Origin: Pseudomonadota bacterium
GTDB lineage: Bacteria > Pseudomonadota > Alphaproteobacteria > Caulobacterales > Caulobacteraceae
NCBI GenBank assembly: GCA_020161365.1
Contig: JAIUNU010000014.1
Coordinates: 1-64,000 of the forward strand
Length of the DNA: 64,000 nucleotides
Direction: 5' to 3'
Shown here: one piece after another, positions 15,560-24,719 of the stretch
How positions within the stretch are numbered: the stretch's first letter is position 1
Layout of the letters: every line of letters starts with the position of its first letter
Program-made: the position numbers and the translations under genes
The notes under the pieces: generated by a model
Told to the model about the DNA's origin: nothing
Seen by the model: the letters and a program-made list of their open reading frames with translations, nothing else
The model's database searches: none

Positions 15560-17853
15560 TGGCGGACAATAAGATTCCTGGCGTCCGGACCTATGACGGC
15601 CCCGCGGGAGGCTGGGGCGCGCTGAAGGCCGTCGCTGGCGCGCTATCGGACCAGGAAACGGTGATCGAGGGCGGCAAGACCCTGCTGCACGCCAACCAGC
15701 CGGAGGGTTTCGACTGTCCCGGTTGCGCCTGGCCTGACCCCAAGCACACGTCGTCCTTCGAGTTCTGCGAGAACGGCGCCAAAGCCGTGGCCTGGGAGGC
15801 GACGACCAAGCGCGCCACGCCCGAGGTTTTCGCCCGCCACACCGTCAGCGAACTGCTGACCTGGAGCGATCACCAGATCGAGGATCTGGGCCGCCTGACC
15901 GAGCCGATGGCCTATGATCCGGGCGATGATCGCTACAAGGCGATCAGTTGGGCAGAGGCCTTCTCGCGCGTCGGCGCTGCGCTTCAGGCCTTGAGCGATC
16001 CGAACGAAGCCGAGTTCTACGCCTCGGGTCGCGCGTCGAACGAGGCGGCGTTCCTGTATCAGTTGCTGGGCCGGCGGTTCGGGACCAACAACTTCCCCGA
16101 CTGCTCGAACATGTGCCACGAGCCCACCAGCGTGGGCCTCCCGGACTCGATCGGCCTGGGCAAGGGCTCGGTCACGCTGGAGGACTTCGACCACGCCGAC
16201 CTGATCCTTTGTTTTGGCCATAACCCCGGGACCAACCACCCCCGCATGATGGCCACTCTGCGCGAAGCCAGCCGGCGCGGCGCGACCATCCTGGCCTTCA
16301 ACCCGCTCAAGGAGCGGGCGCTGGAGCGCTTCGCCTCGCCACAGGATCCGGTGGAGATGGCGACCCTGGGCTCTACGCCCATCGCCTCGGCGTACTACCA
16401 GGTGACGATCGGCGGCGACGCGATGCTGGTCCAGGGCATGATGAAGGCCCTGCTGGCTCTGGAGGCGCGGGACGGCGGGGTTCTGGACCACGCCTTCATT
16501 GCCGAGCACACGACGGGCTTCGAAGCCGTTGTCGAGCAGGTCGATGCGCTTGACTGGTCGACGATCGAGGCGGGATGCGGCCTGCCGCGCGCGCGGATCG
16601 AGGAGGCGGCCGCCATCTACGCCCAGGCCAAGGCGGCGATCCTCTGCTACGGCATGGGCCTGACCCAGCACCGCGACAGCTCGAGCACGGTTCAGCAACT
16701 GGTCAATCTGCTGCTGATGCGGGGCAATATCGGACGGCCCGGCGCTGGCATCTGCCCGTTGCGGGGCCATTCCAATGTCCAGGGCGCGCGCACCGTGGGG
16801 GTGTGGGAGAAGCCGCCGACGGCGCTTTTGGACGCGATCCGCGAGGTCTTCGGCTTCGAGCCGCCGCGCGCCCACGGTCACACCGTGGTCGAGGCGATCG
16901 CGGCGATGGAGGCGGGGCGGGCCAAGGTGTTCGTGGGCCTGGGCGGTAACTTCGCCGTGGCCGCCCCCGACCCCACGCGCACCTTCGCCGCCATGCGCAA
17001 GCTGGATATGGCTGTGCATGTCGCGACCAAGCCCAATCGCACCCATCTGCTGGTCGGCAAGGCGGCCTTGCTGCTGCCGTGCCTGGGGCGCACCGAGATG
17101 GACGTCCGGGGCGGGGTCCGTCAGTCGGTGACGGTCGAGGACTCCATGTCCATGGTCCATGCGTCGCGAGGCCTTAACGCGCCCGCGTCAGACCATCTGC
17201 TATCGGAGCCGGCGATCGTCGCGGGGATCGCGACAGCGACGTTCGGCCAGGACCCGTTGGTCGACTGGAGCGGCCTCGCCGACGACTATGACGCTGTTCG
17301 CGATCTTATCGCGCGCGTCTTCCCGTCAGCCTTTACGGATTACAACGAGCGGGTTCGGGTTCCGGGTGGGTTCCGCCTGCCGGTGGGGCCTTCTGACCGG
17401 ATCTGGCGGACGGCCACCGGTAAGGCCAACTTCCTGATCTTTGACCCCAAGGGCGGCGATCCGCGCCGGGGCGATCCGGACGTGATGCTGCTGACGACCC
17501 TGCGCAGTCACGACCAGTACAATACGACGGTCTATGGTCAGGATGACCGTTACAGAGGCGTGTTCGGGCGTCGCGACGTGGTGTTCGCCAGCCCTGAAGA
17601 TATCGCCCGCCTCGGGCTGGCGGCGGGGGAAAGAGTGGACCTTGCGGCGGCCTTCGACGAGGGCGGTCGGCGCGTGGCGCGAGGCTTTACCCTGGTGGCT
17701 CGGGATATCCCGACCGGCTGCCTGGCGGCCTATTATCCCGAGACCAATGTGGTGATCGCGCTGGACGACCATGACCAGCGCTCGGGAACGCCGGCGTACA
17801 AGTCCGCCCCCGTCCGGCTTCGCCGATCGGCGCTCAACGAAAGCGGTTGTTAG
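15559..17853 (+). CDS. FdhF/YdeP-family molybdopterin oxidoreductase
   Basis: A 764-residue molybdenum bis-MGD enzyme of the formate dehydrogenase-alpha-like (YdeP) branch. The N-terminal PEGFDCPGCAWPDPKHTSSFEFCENGAK and NNFPDCSNMCHEPTSVGLPDSIGLGKGSV are the YdeP signatures; a cofactor-binding stretch GHNPGTNHPRM follows, and the C-terminal molydopterin-dinucleotide domain begins near residue 620 (VMLLTTLRSHDQYNT). It lacks the classical N-terminal CxxCxxxC cluster spacing of NAD-linked formate dehydrogenases. Translationally coupled to fdhD, so it is probably sulfurated by it. True substrate is unknown; formate oxidation is only one possibility, since YdeP in enterobacteria is linked to acid resistance. 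Confidence 0.9.
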   Translation: MADNKIPGVRTYDGPAGGWGALKAVAGALSDQETVIEGGKTLLHANQPEGFDCPGCAWPDPKHTSSFEFCENGAKAVAWEATTKRATPEVFARHTVSELLTWSDHQIEDLGRLTEPMAYDPGDDRYKAISWAEAFSRVGAALQALSDPNEAEFYASGRASNEAAFLYQLLGRRFGTNNFPDCSNMCHEPTSVGLPDSIGLGKGSVTLEDFDHADLILCFGHNPGTNHPRMMATLREASRRGATILAFNPLKERALERFASPQDPVEMATLGSTPIASAYYQVTIGGDAMLVQGMMKALLALEARDGGVLDHAFIAEHTTGFEAVVEQVDALDWSTIEAGCGLPRARIEEAAAIYAQAKAAILCYGMGLTQHRDSSSTVQQLVNLLLMRGNIGRPGAGICPLRGHSNVQGARTVGVWEKPPTALLDAIREVFGFEPPRAHGHTVVEAIAAMEAGRAKVFVGLGGNFAVAAPDPTRTFAAMRKLDMAVHVATKPNRTHLLVGKAALLLPCLGRTEMDVRGGVRQSVTVEDSMSMVHASRGLNAPASDHLLSEPAIVAGIATATFGQDPLVDWSGLADDYDAVRDLIARVFPSAFTDYNERVRVPGGFRLPVGPSDRIWRTATGKANFLIFDPKGGDPRRGDPDVMLLTTLRSHDQYNTTVYGQDDRYRGVFGRRDVVFASPEDIARLGLAAGERVDLAAAFDEGGRRVARGFTLVARDIPTGCLAAYYPETNVVIALDDHDQRSGTPAYKSAPVRLRRSALNESGC

Positions 17854-17897
17854 GAGGCTTTGGTCTAAATGCGCGCAGTCTAGGGAGACTTCGCCGC

Positions 17898-19046
17898 GTG
17901 CAGGCCGATCGCATCCGTGTCGAGATCGTCGACGTCGCCGCCCTGGAAGCGAGCGAGCGGGCGGCGTGGCGCGCGTTGCGCGACGCGACGCCGGCCTTGG
18001 GCAGCCCCTATTTCGACCTTCGCTTCATCGAGATCGCCGCTCAGGTCGCGCCGGGCGCGCGGCTGGCCGTCGTGCGCGACGGTGACGGCTTGCGTGGCTT
18101 TTTGCCGTTCCAGAGGCGCGGGGCCCTCGTGCAGCCCTTGGCTGCGCCGCTCAGCGACTTTCATGGACTGATCGCCGCGCCCGGCGTGTCGATCGCCCAG
18201 CTTCTGCCGCATCTGCCCGGCGCGCGCCGCGCCCGTTTCGGCGGGCTGGTCAGTCCGAGCGGTGCGGATCTGCCAGGTCTCTCGCCCCGATCGGCCATGG
18301 CGGCCGACCTTTCGCACGGCTTCGACGCTTATTTGGCGGGCCGCGACGCGCGCTTTCTCAAGGACAAGCGCCGGCGTCGGCGGGCGCTGGAGCGCGATCA
18401 CGGTCCGCTGTCCTTCTCTTTCGCGCCGGCGACGCTCGACGACGTGGCGTTGATCGTGGATCGAAAGCGGGCGCAGATCGCCCGGACGCATCAGTACGAT
18501 GTGTTCGCCTGCGGTTGGACCGTAACGCTGTTGGAGCGGCTCGCGACCTCTGGAACCGAGGACTTCGGCCTGCGCATGGCGACGCTGCGGGCAGGGGGCA
18601 GGATGGTCGCGGCGGAACTGGGCCTGTTGTCCGGAACGCGCCATCATCTGTGGTTCCCGATCTACGATCCCGCGTTCGCGCGCTACTCCCCCGGCGCGCT
18701 GATGACCCTGGACACCCTGGAAGCGGCGGCGGGACTGGGGGTCGAACGGGTCGACTTCGGTGTCGATGCGGACAGCTACAAGCGTGACTTCGCCGACCCG
18801 GCCGAGGTCGTCTTCGAGGGCTTGATCGAACGGCGCGGCGGTGCGCGGGGCCACTCAATGCGGACGATCGGCGCGTCGCGACTGGCGCGGCGTTTCGACC
18901 GGATCGTGGCCTGCGAGCCCGGTCTCGTCGGGCAACTTCGCGGGGGAGGCGGCTTCCTGACCGCGCTGGCCCGCCGTCATCCCCGGTTGGGCGCGGCGCT
19001 CGGGATGGGCTTCGGTCTCGTCGGCCTAGCGCTGATGGTCGACTGA
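17898..19046 (+). CDS. FemAB/GNAT-like acyltransferase (BioF2-like domain), HfsK-type
   Basis: A 382-residue protein with two GNAT-like halves. The C-terminal half contains the BioF2-like signature: KDKRRRRRALERDHGP, a glycosylation-like RMATLRAGGRMVAAELGLL strand pair, the HHLWFPIYDPAFARYSPGALMTLDTLE turn and FGVDADSYKRDFA. Proteins of this kind modify cell-surface polysaccharides; in Caulobacter HfsK is the example that tunes holdfast cohesion, and paralogues exist. Assignment to that branch is from memory of the architecture. The start is the GTG at 17898 after AGGGAG; an earlier TTG at 17847 would add residues lacking similarity. It lies between the formate dehydrogenase pair and a secreted repeat protein, with no other capsule genes nearby. 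Confidence 0.75.
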   Translation: MQADRIRVEIVDVAALEASERAAWRALRDATPALGSPYFDLRFIEIAAQVAPGARLAVVRDGDGLRGFLPFQRRGALVQPLAAPLSDFHGLIAAPGVSIAQLLPHLPGARRARFGGLVSPSGADLPGLSPRSAMAADLSHGFDAYLAGRDARFLKDKRRRRRALERDHGPLSFSFAPATLDDVALIVDRKRAQIARTHQYDVFACGWTVTLLERLATSGTEDFGLRMATLRAGGRMVAAELGLLSGTRHHLWFPIYDPAFARYSPGALMTLDTLEAAAGLGVERVDFGVDADSYKRDFADPAEVVFEGLIERRGGARGHSMRTIGASRLARRFDRIVACEPGLVGQLRGGGGFLTALARRHPRLGAALGMGFGLVGLALMVD

Positions 19047-19156
19047 CGTTCCGCCGAACATGACTTCGGGGTCATGACCTCGAATTAAGTCGAAACGGTG
19101 TCAGGCGGTCGCTAGCTTCTCCCCATCGAATTCAACGCATCCTTGGGGAGATACCG

Positions 19157-19996
19157 ATGCGGGCTCTGACCACCCTGGCCGTTGTGGCCATCGCCACGAC
19201 CGCCGCCGGCGCTGCCGCCGCCGCGCCCTCCGTGAAGATCAAGGACGCGGTCGCCCGCGTCGTCATCATCCCTGAGAACCGCGCCGACGTGAAGGTCGAG
19301 TTCCTGACGACTAACGCCGCCTTGCCGCTCTCGGTGCGCCAGGACGGCGAGCAGGTCGTCATCGATGGCGATCTGAGGATGAGCCGGATTAACGGCTGCA
19401 ACAGCCGCGGCGGCAAGGTCGTCGTCAAGGTGCGCGGCGTGGGGGATGTCTCCTACGACAATCTCCCGGAAGTCGCGGTGCGCACCCCGATGAACGTGAA
19501 GGTCCAGGCGGGCGGCGCTGTGTTCGGCTCCATCGGTCGCTCGGACAGCGTGGAACTCGGCAACGCCGGTTGCGGCGACTGGACCATCGCCAACACCAAG
19601 GGCAAGCTGGAAATCAGTCAGGCTGGATCGGGCGGCGCCAAGGCCGGGACCGCGGCCCACGCCGAGATCAGCATCGCGGGGTCCGGCGATGTGTCTTCCC
19701 AGGCGATCGCCGGGGATCTCGAGGCCAATATCGCGGGCTCGGGCGATGTCTGGGTCGCCAGCATCGGCGGCAAGCTGGAGGGCAATATCGCGGGCTCTGG
19801 CGACATCACCGTCGCCGGCGGGCGTAGCCGGTCGGTCGAGGTCAGCGTGATGGGCTCGGGCGATGTCACCTTCAACGGCGAAGCCGGCGAGGTCGAACTG
19901 GCGGTGATGGGCTCGGGCGATGTCAAGATCGCCAGGGTCACCGGCCCGGTGAAGAAGCACGTGGCAGGCTCGGGCGACGTGATCATCGGCCAGTAG
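19157..19996 (+). CDS. Exported GSGD-repeat protein, DUF2807 (GIN) family
   Basis: A 279-residue protein with a clear signal peptide (residues 1 to about 23). The C-terminal 110 residues contain six GSGD motifs at about 18-24-residue spacing (AGSGDV, AGSGDV, AGSGDI, MGSGDV, MGSGDV, AGSGDV), the repeat of the head-GIN/DUF2807 domain predicted to form a right-handed beta-helix. The N-terminal part (about 30-115) carries a conserved cysteine region (NGCNSRGGKVVVKV and GNAGCGDWT). It is exported to the periplasm or surface; function unknown, perhaps adhesion or envelope scaffolding. The ATG follows GGGGAG 6 nt upstream. It is monocistronic, with hairpins at 19994-20060 separating it from the ribosomal cluster. 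Confidence 0.85.
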   Translation: MRALTTLAVVAIATTAAGAAAAAPSVKIKDAVARVVIIPENRADVKVEFLTTNAALPLSVRQDGEQVVIDGDLRMSRINGCNSRGGKVVVKVRGVGDVSYDNLPEVAVRTPMNVKVQAGGAVFGSIGRSDSVELGNAGCGDWTIANTKGKLEISQAGSGGAKAGTAAHAEISIAGSGDVSSQAIAGDLEANIAGSGDVWVASIGGKLEGNIAGSGDITVAGGRSRSVEVSVMGSGDVTFNGEAGEVELAVMGSGDVKIARVTGPVKKHVAGSGDVIIGQ

Positions 19997-20031
19997 AGCC
20001 CACGGATACGTATATAGAGAGGCTCTAGAAG

Positions 20032-20060
20032 CGCCCCGACGATCGTCTCGCCGGGGCGTT
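20032..20060 (+). terminator. Hairpin after the GSGD-repeat gene, probable terminator
   Basis: CGCCCCG (20032-20038) pairs with CGGGGCG (20052-20058), followed by TT only. The weak T-tract lowers confidence, but it falls between two independently regulated units. Confidence 0.5.
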
Positions 20061-20158
20061 ATCGCGTCCGAGGACTTGCTTCGGAACGGGGGGGGGCCTA
20101 GTCAGAACCGGCCCGACGACTCGCGTCCCACAAAGTCGCGACGAACCGGACAGAGCGC

Positions 20159-20187
20159 TTGACGAAACCGATTCCGGAACGTACAAG
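20159..20187 (+). promoter_or_regulatory. Candidate sigma-70 promoter for the S10 operon
   Basis: TTGACG (20159-20164), a 17-nt spacer and TACAAG (20182-20187). The -35 element matches the Caulobacter housekeeping consensus, the -10 only partly. It predicts a start near 20194 and a leader of about 230 nt. Confidence 0.45.
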
Positions 20188-20422
20188 CGCGCCTCTGTTG
20201 GACCGGCTGTGAGCTCTCGGGCTCAAACGCGGTTCGCGAGACGCCCGGACATAGCGCCGCTAACCTTCCTCGGAAGGGGTGCAATATCTGGTCATCACCC
20301 CCGACAGGCGACTGTTGGGGACATTTGTTTTGCGGACGCTGCGTACGGGGCTCACCTGAGTTCCGAGTTGGTCTTTGAAATGGTTCGAGACGCGGGCGCA
20401 GCCCACTAGGAAACCGAGCGAT

Positions 20423-20731
<309 letters not shown>

Positions 20732-20744
20732 GGAGGGCCGATCC

Positions 20745-21512
20745 ATGACTCTCCCCACCCAACGCACCGGCGTTATCGCCAAGAAGCTCGGCATGACCCG
20801 CTTCTTCGACGAAGCTGGTCAGCACGTGCCGGTCACCGTCCTGTCGCTCGACGGTTGCCAGGTCACGGGCGTTCGCACCGTTGAGAAGGACGGCTACACC
20901 GCCCTCCAGCTCGGCGCTGGCGCCAAGAAGGCCAAGAACACCTCCAACGCCATGCGTGGTCACTTCGCGAAGGCGGCCGTTGAGCCCAAGCGCGTCGTCG
21001 CTGAATTCCGCGTCGAGGAAAGCGCACTGATCGAAGTTGGCGCTGAACTGACGGCCGACCACTTCGTCGCCGGCCAGAAGGTCGACATCCAGGGCGTCAC
21101 CGTCGGTAAGGGTTTCGCCGGCGCTATGAAGCGCTGGAACTTCGGCGGTCTGCGCGCCACCCACGGTGTTTCGGTCTCGCACCGCTCGCACGGTTCGACC
21201 GGTAACCGCCAGGATCCGGGCCGTACGTTCCCGGGCAAGAAGATGGCTGGTCACCTGGGTCAAGAAACCGTCACCACGCTGAACGTGACCGTCTGGAAGG
21301 TCGACGTTGAGCGCGGCCTGATCCTGGTCAAGGGCGCCGTCCCCGGCCATGAAGGCAGCTACGTGAAGGTTCGCGACGCCGTGAAGAAGGCTCTGCCTGC
21401 CGACGCTCCGCGTCCGGGCGCCTTCCGCAAGGCTGGCGAAGCTGCTCCGGCCGCTGCTGAGACCCCCGCTGAAGAGGCCCCCGCGGCTGCGACCGAAGAG
21501 GGCGAAGGCTAA
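20745..21512 (+). CDS. rplC: 50S ribosomal protein L3
   Basis: A 255-residue L3 protein, an early 50S assembly factor near the peptidyltransferase centre. Begins RTGVIAKKLGMTRFFDE and carries GKGFAGAMKRWNFGG, THGVSVSHRSHGSTGNRQDPGR and KKMAGHLGQE. A C-terminal alanine/glutamate-rich tail of about 30 residues (GEAAPAAAETPAEEAPAAAT) exceeds the E. coli protein and is common in alphaproteobacteria. The ATG at 20745 follows AAGGAGGG; its stop TAATGA overlaps the rplD start. Confidence 0.97.
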   Translation: MTLPTQRTGVIAKKLGMTRFFDEAGQHVPVTVLSLDGCQVTGVRTVEKDGYTALQLGAGAKKAKNTSNAMRGHFAKAAVEPKRVVAEFRVEESALIEVGAELTADHFVAGQKVDIQGVTVGKGFAGAMKRWNFGGLRATHGVSVSHRSHGSTGNRQDPGRTFPGKKMAGHLGQETVTTLNVTVWKVDVERGLILVKGAVPGHEGSYVKVRDAVKKALPADAPRPGAFRKAGEAAPAAAETPAEEAPAAATEEGEG

Positions 21513-22150
21513 TGAAACTCGACGTCATCAAACTGGACGGCGGCAAGGCCGGTTCCGTTGATCTCGACGACGCCATCTTCGGCATCGACGAGATCCGCGG
21601 CGACATCCTGCAGCGCGTCGTGACCTGGCAGCTGGCCAAGCGCCGCTCGGGTAACCACAAGATTCAGGTTCGTAACGAGGTCTCTCGTACGAGCAAGAAG
21701 ATGTACAAGCAGAAGGGCACCGGCGGCGCTCGTCACGGCTCGCGTCGTGCGGCTCAGTTCGTCGGCGGCGCCAAGGCCCACGGTCCCGTGGTCCGCAGCC
21801 ACGCCTTCGACCTGCCCAAGAAGATCCGCGCCCTGGCCCTGAAGCACGCTCTGTCGTCGAAGGCCAAGTCGGGCTCGCTGGTCGTCCTGGACAGCGCCGT
21901 TCTGACCGAAGCCAAGACGGCCGCCCTGCGCGCCAACTTCGACAAGATCGGTCTGAAGAACGCCCTGGTCATCGCCGGCCCGGAAGTGGACGCGAACTTC
22001 AAGCTCGCCGCCCGCAACATCCCGAACGTGGATGTCCTGCCGAACGCCGGCCTGAACGTCTACGACGTGCTGCGTCGCCAGACCCTCGTCCTGACCAAGG
22101 ACGCGGTCGAAGCGATCTCGGCCCGTTTCGCTGAGAAGGAAGCCGCCTAA
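21512..22150 (+). CDS. rplD: 50S ribosomal protein L4
   Basis: A 212-residue L4 protein that binds 23S rRNA; its extended loop lines the exit tunnel. Motifs include [38 protein letters not shown] and [20 protein letters not shown]. In enterobacteria L4 represses its own operon; no equivalent leader structure is evident here. The start overlaps the rplC stop (TAATGA) and its stop overlaps the rplW start. Confidence 0.97.
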
Positions 22151-22446
22151 TGGCCGCCACCGCTCGCCACTACGACACGATCCTGTCGCCGGTGATCACC
22201 GAAAAGACGACCCTGCTCAGCGAGCAGAACAAGGTTGTCTTCAAGGTGGCCAACGACGCGACCAAGGACGAAATCGCCGCCGCCGTCGAAGAGCTGTTCA
22301 AGGTCAAGGTGACCAAGGTCAACACCATCGTGACCAAGGGCAAGACCAAGCGCTTCCGCGGCATCGTGGGTCGTCGCAACGACGTCAAAAAAGCGATCGT
22401 GACCCTGGCCGAAGGCCAGTCGATCGACATCACGACGGGGCTCTAA
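22150..22446 (+). CDS. rplW: 50S ribosomal protein L23
   Basis: A 98-residue L23 protein located at the tunnel exit, where it docks the signal recognition particle and trigger factor. It shows [24 protein letters not shown] and [19 protein letters not shown], the usual core with its RNA-binding loop. The start overlaps the rplD stop (TAATGG), and rplB begins 3 nt after the stop. Confidence 0.97.
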
Positions 22447-22449
22447 GAC

Positions 22450-23289
22450 ATGGCCTTGAAGCAATTTAACCCGACCAGCCCCGGCCAGCGCGGCCTGGTG
22501 CTGATCGACCGCAGCGAACTTCACAAGGGTCGCCCCGAGAAGAAGCTCGTCGAAGGCCTGACCAAGTCGGGCGGTCGCGGCGGCAACGGCCGTATCGCGG
22601 TCCGTTTCCGCGGCGGCGGCGCCAAGCGCCTGTACCGTCTGGTCGACTTCAAGCGTCGCAAGCAAGGCGTGGCTACGGTCGTTCGTCTCGAGTACGATCC
22701 CAACCGCACCGCGTTCATCGCCCTGATCAAGTATCAGGCTGATGGCGAGCTGGCTTACATCCTGGCCCCGCAACGCCTGAAGGCCGGCGACGAAGTCGTC
22801 ACGGCTGAAAAGGTCGACGTGAAGCCGGGCAACGCCTCGCCGCTGCGCACGCTGCCGATCGGCACGATCATCCACAACATCGAGCTGAAGCCCGCCAAGG
22901 GCGGTCAGATCGCCCGTTCGGCTGGCGCCTACGCCCAGCTGGTCGGTCGTGACGCCGGCTACGCCCAGATCCGCCTGAACTCGGGCGAACTGCGCATGGT
23001 GCTCGATACGTGCATGGCCACCGTCGGCGCCGTTTCGAACCCCGACCACATGAACCAGAACCTCGGCAAGGCCGGTCGTTCTCGTCACATGGGCCGTCGC
23101 CCGCACGTCCGCGGTGTCGCCATGAACCCGGTCGACCACCCCCACGGTGGTGGTGAAGGCCGGACCTCGGGCGGTCGCCACCCGGTGACCCCGGCTGGTA
23201 AGCCGACCAAGGGCGCCAAGACCCGCGTCAACAAGGCCACGGATAAGTTCATCATCCGCTCGCGCCATAAAGCGAAGAAGGGCCGCTAA
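22450..23289 (+). CDS. rplB: 50S ribosomal protein L2
   Basis: A 279-residue L2 protein, essential for subunit joining and the peptidyltransferase region. Shows the N-terminal NPTSPGQRGLVLIDRSEL, the central GGRGGNGRIAVRFRGGGAKR, and the conserved C-terminal PVDHPHGGGEGRTSGGRHPV containing the critical histidine. Full length for bacteria. Separated from rplW by 3 nt and from rpsS by 3 nt. Confidence 0.97.
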   Translation: MALKQFNPTSPGQRGLVLIDRSELHKGRPEKKLVEGLTKSGGRGGNGRIAVRFRGGGAKRLYRLVDFKRRKQGVATVVRLEYDPNRTAFIALIKYQADGELAYILAPQRLKAGDEVVTAEKVDVKPGNASPLRTLPIGTIIHNIELKPAKGGQIARSAGAYAQLVGRDAGYAQIRLNSGELRMVLDTCMATVGAVSNPDHMNQNLGKAGRSRHMGRRPHVRGVAMNPVDHPHGGGEGRTSGGRHPVTPAGKPTKGAKTRVNKATDKFIIRSRHKAKKGR

Positions 23290-23292
23290 GCC

Positions 23293-23571
23293 ATGACCCG
23301 CTCCGTCTGGAAAGGCCCGTTTGTCGACGGGTACCTCCTGAAGAAGGCCGATGCCGCTCTGTCGTCGGGCCGCAAGGACGTCATCAAGACCTGGTCGCGC
23401 CGCTCGACCATCATGCCGCAATTCGTCGGCCTGACCTTCGGCGTGCACAACGGCCACAAGCACGTTCCCGTGCTCGTGTCGGAAGACATGGTCGGCATGA
23501 AGTTCGGTGAATTCGCGCCGACCCGGAACTTCCCGGGTCACGCCGCCGACAAGAAGGCCAAGAGGAAGTAA
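23293..23571 (+). CDS. rpsS: 30S ribosomal protein S19
   Basis: A 92-residue S19 protein of the 30S head, paired with S13. Motifs: [40 protein letters not shown] and [20 protein letters not shown]. Full length with a basic C-terminus. rplV begins 2 nt after its stop, typical of this cluster. Confidence 0.97.
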
Positions 23572-23573
23572 TC

Positions 23574-23954
23574 ATGGCCAAGCAGAAGCAAGAACGCCGC
23601 CTACCGGCCGCCGAAGCGATGTGCAAGGTGCGCACCCTGCGCACCAGCCCGCGTAAGCTGAACCTGGTCGCTCAGTCCATCCGTGGCCTGAACGTCCAGC
23701 GCGCTCTTAACGAGCTCGAGTTCAGCCACAAGCGCATCGCCCAGGACGTCCGCAAGGCGCTGTACTCGGCGATCTCGAACGCCGAGAACAACCACAACCT
23801 CGACATCGACTCGCTGGTCGTCGCCGAGGCCTATGTGGGCAAGAACCTGATCATGAAGCGTTTCTCGCCCCGCGCTCGCGGTCGCGCGACGCGCGTTGAG
23901 AAGCCGTTCTCCGAGATCACGATCGTGGTCCGCGAACTGGGTGAGGCCGCCTAA
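23574..23954 (+). CDS. rplV: 50S ribosomal protein L22
   Basis: A 126-residue L22 protein whose beta-hairpin forms part of the exit tunnel wall. The core RTLRTSPRKLNLVAQSIRGL and the C-terminal MKRFSPRARGRATRVEKPFSEITI are conserved. About 13 extra N-terminal residues (MAKQKQERRLPAA) precede the core, a common alphaproteobacterial feature. Its stop TAATGG overlaps the rpsC start. Confidence 0.97.
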   Translation: MAKQKQERRLPAAEAMCKVRTLRTSPRKLNLVAQSIRGLNVQRALNELEFSHKRIAQDVRKALYSAISNAENNHNLDIDSLVVAEAYVGKNLIMKRFSPRARGRATRVEKPFSEITIVVRELGEAA

Positions 23955-24706
23955 TGGGTCAGAAAGTCAATCCGGTCGGGCTGCGGCTCGGCATCAACCG
24001 CACCTGGGACAGTCGTTGGTTCGCCGACGGCAACCAGTACGGCAAGCTGCTGCACCAAGACCTCGCGGTCCGCGCCGCTCTGAAGAAGCGCCTGTACCAA
24101 GCTGGTGTCTCGCGCATCATCATCGAGCGTCCGCACAAGAAGTGCCGTGTGACGATCTATGCCGCCCGTCCGGGCGTCATCATCGGCAAGAAGGGCGCTG
24201 ACATCGACAAGCTCCGCAAGGACCTGTCGGTGATGACCGAGGGCGAAGTCCACCTGAACATCGTCGAGATCCGCAAGCCGGAAACCGACGCTCAGCTGGT
24301 CGCCGAGTCCATCGCTCAGCAGCTGGAGCGCCGTATCGCGTTCCGTCGCGCCATGAAGCGCTCGATCCAGTCGGCCGTGCGCCTCGGCGCCAAGGGCATC
24401 CGGATCAACGTTTCGGGTCGTCTGGGCGGCGCTGAAATCGCTCGCATGGAGTGGTACCGCGAAGGCCGCGTGCCGCTGCACACCCTGCGCGCCGACATCG
24501 ACTTCGGTTTCGCCGAAGCCAAGACCACCTACGGCATCATCGGCGTGAAGACCTGGATCTTCAAGGGCGAGGTGCTCGAGCATGATCCGATGGCGCTCGA
24601 CAAGCGTCTGGCGACCGAATCCGGCCCGGCCGGTGAAGGTGGCGGACGTGAGCGTGGTGATCGTCCCGACCGGGGCGACCGTCGTGACCGTCGCGATCGC
24701 GCCTAA
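23954..24706 (+). CDS. rpsC: 30S ribosomal protein S3
   Basis: A 250-residue S3 protein with an N-terminal KH domain (RPGVIIGKKGADIDKLRKDL) and the S3 C-terminal domain (INVSGRLGGAEIARMEWYREGRVPLHTLRADIDFG). It helps form the mRNA entry channel. The last 25 residues are a low-complexity RGD-rich tail (RGDRPDRGDRRDRRDRA) that is longer than the E. coli protein. It starts inside the rplV stop and is followed by rplP after 13 nt. Confidence 0.97.
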   Translation: MGQKVNPVGLRLGINRTWDSRWFADGNQYGKLLHQDLAVRAALKKRLYQAGVSRIIIERPHKKCRVTIYAARPGVIIGKKGADIDKLRKDLSVMTEGEVHLNIVEIRKPETDAQLVAESIAQQLERRIAFRRAMKRSIQSAVRLGAKGIRINVSGRLGGAEIARMEWYREGRVPLHTLRADIDFGFAEAKTTYGIIGVKTWIFKGEVLEHDPMALDKRLATESGPAGEGGGRERGDRPDRGDRRDRRDRA

Positions 24707-24719
24707 GGATTAGATCGCC

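Larger units (their letters stand above)
19997..20422 (+). other. 426-bp gap holding a terminator and the S10-operon leader
   Basis: The left part contains a 7-bp hairpin (19994-20000 with 20021-20027) and the terminator-like hairpin at 20032-20060, then a run of nine G residues (20088-20096). The right part holds a plausible sigma-70 promoter (20159-20187) and about 230 nt of leader before rpsJ. A 66-residue frame in the leader (20209-20409) has no ribosome-binding site and no family signature, so I do not call it. The leader is long enough for ribosomal-protein autoregulation, but I could not derive a known L4-type structure by eye. Confidence 0.6.

Noticed and set aside
20209..20409. 66-residue frame in the rpsJ leader
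   Set aside because: No ribosome-binding site, low complexity, overlaps the expected untranslated leader.
22147..23541. A long minus-strand frame across rplW-rplB-rpsS
   Set aside because: Antisense artefact of ribosomal gene codon bias.
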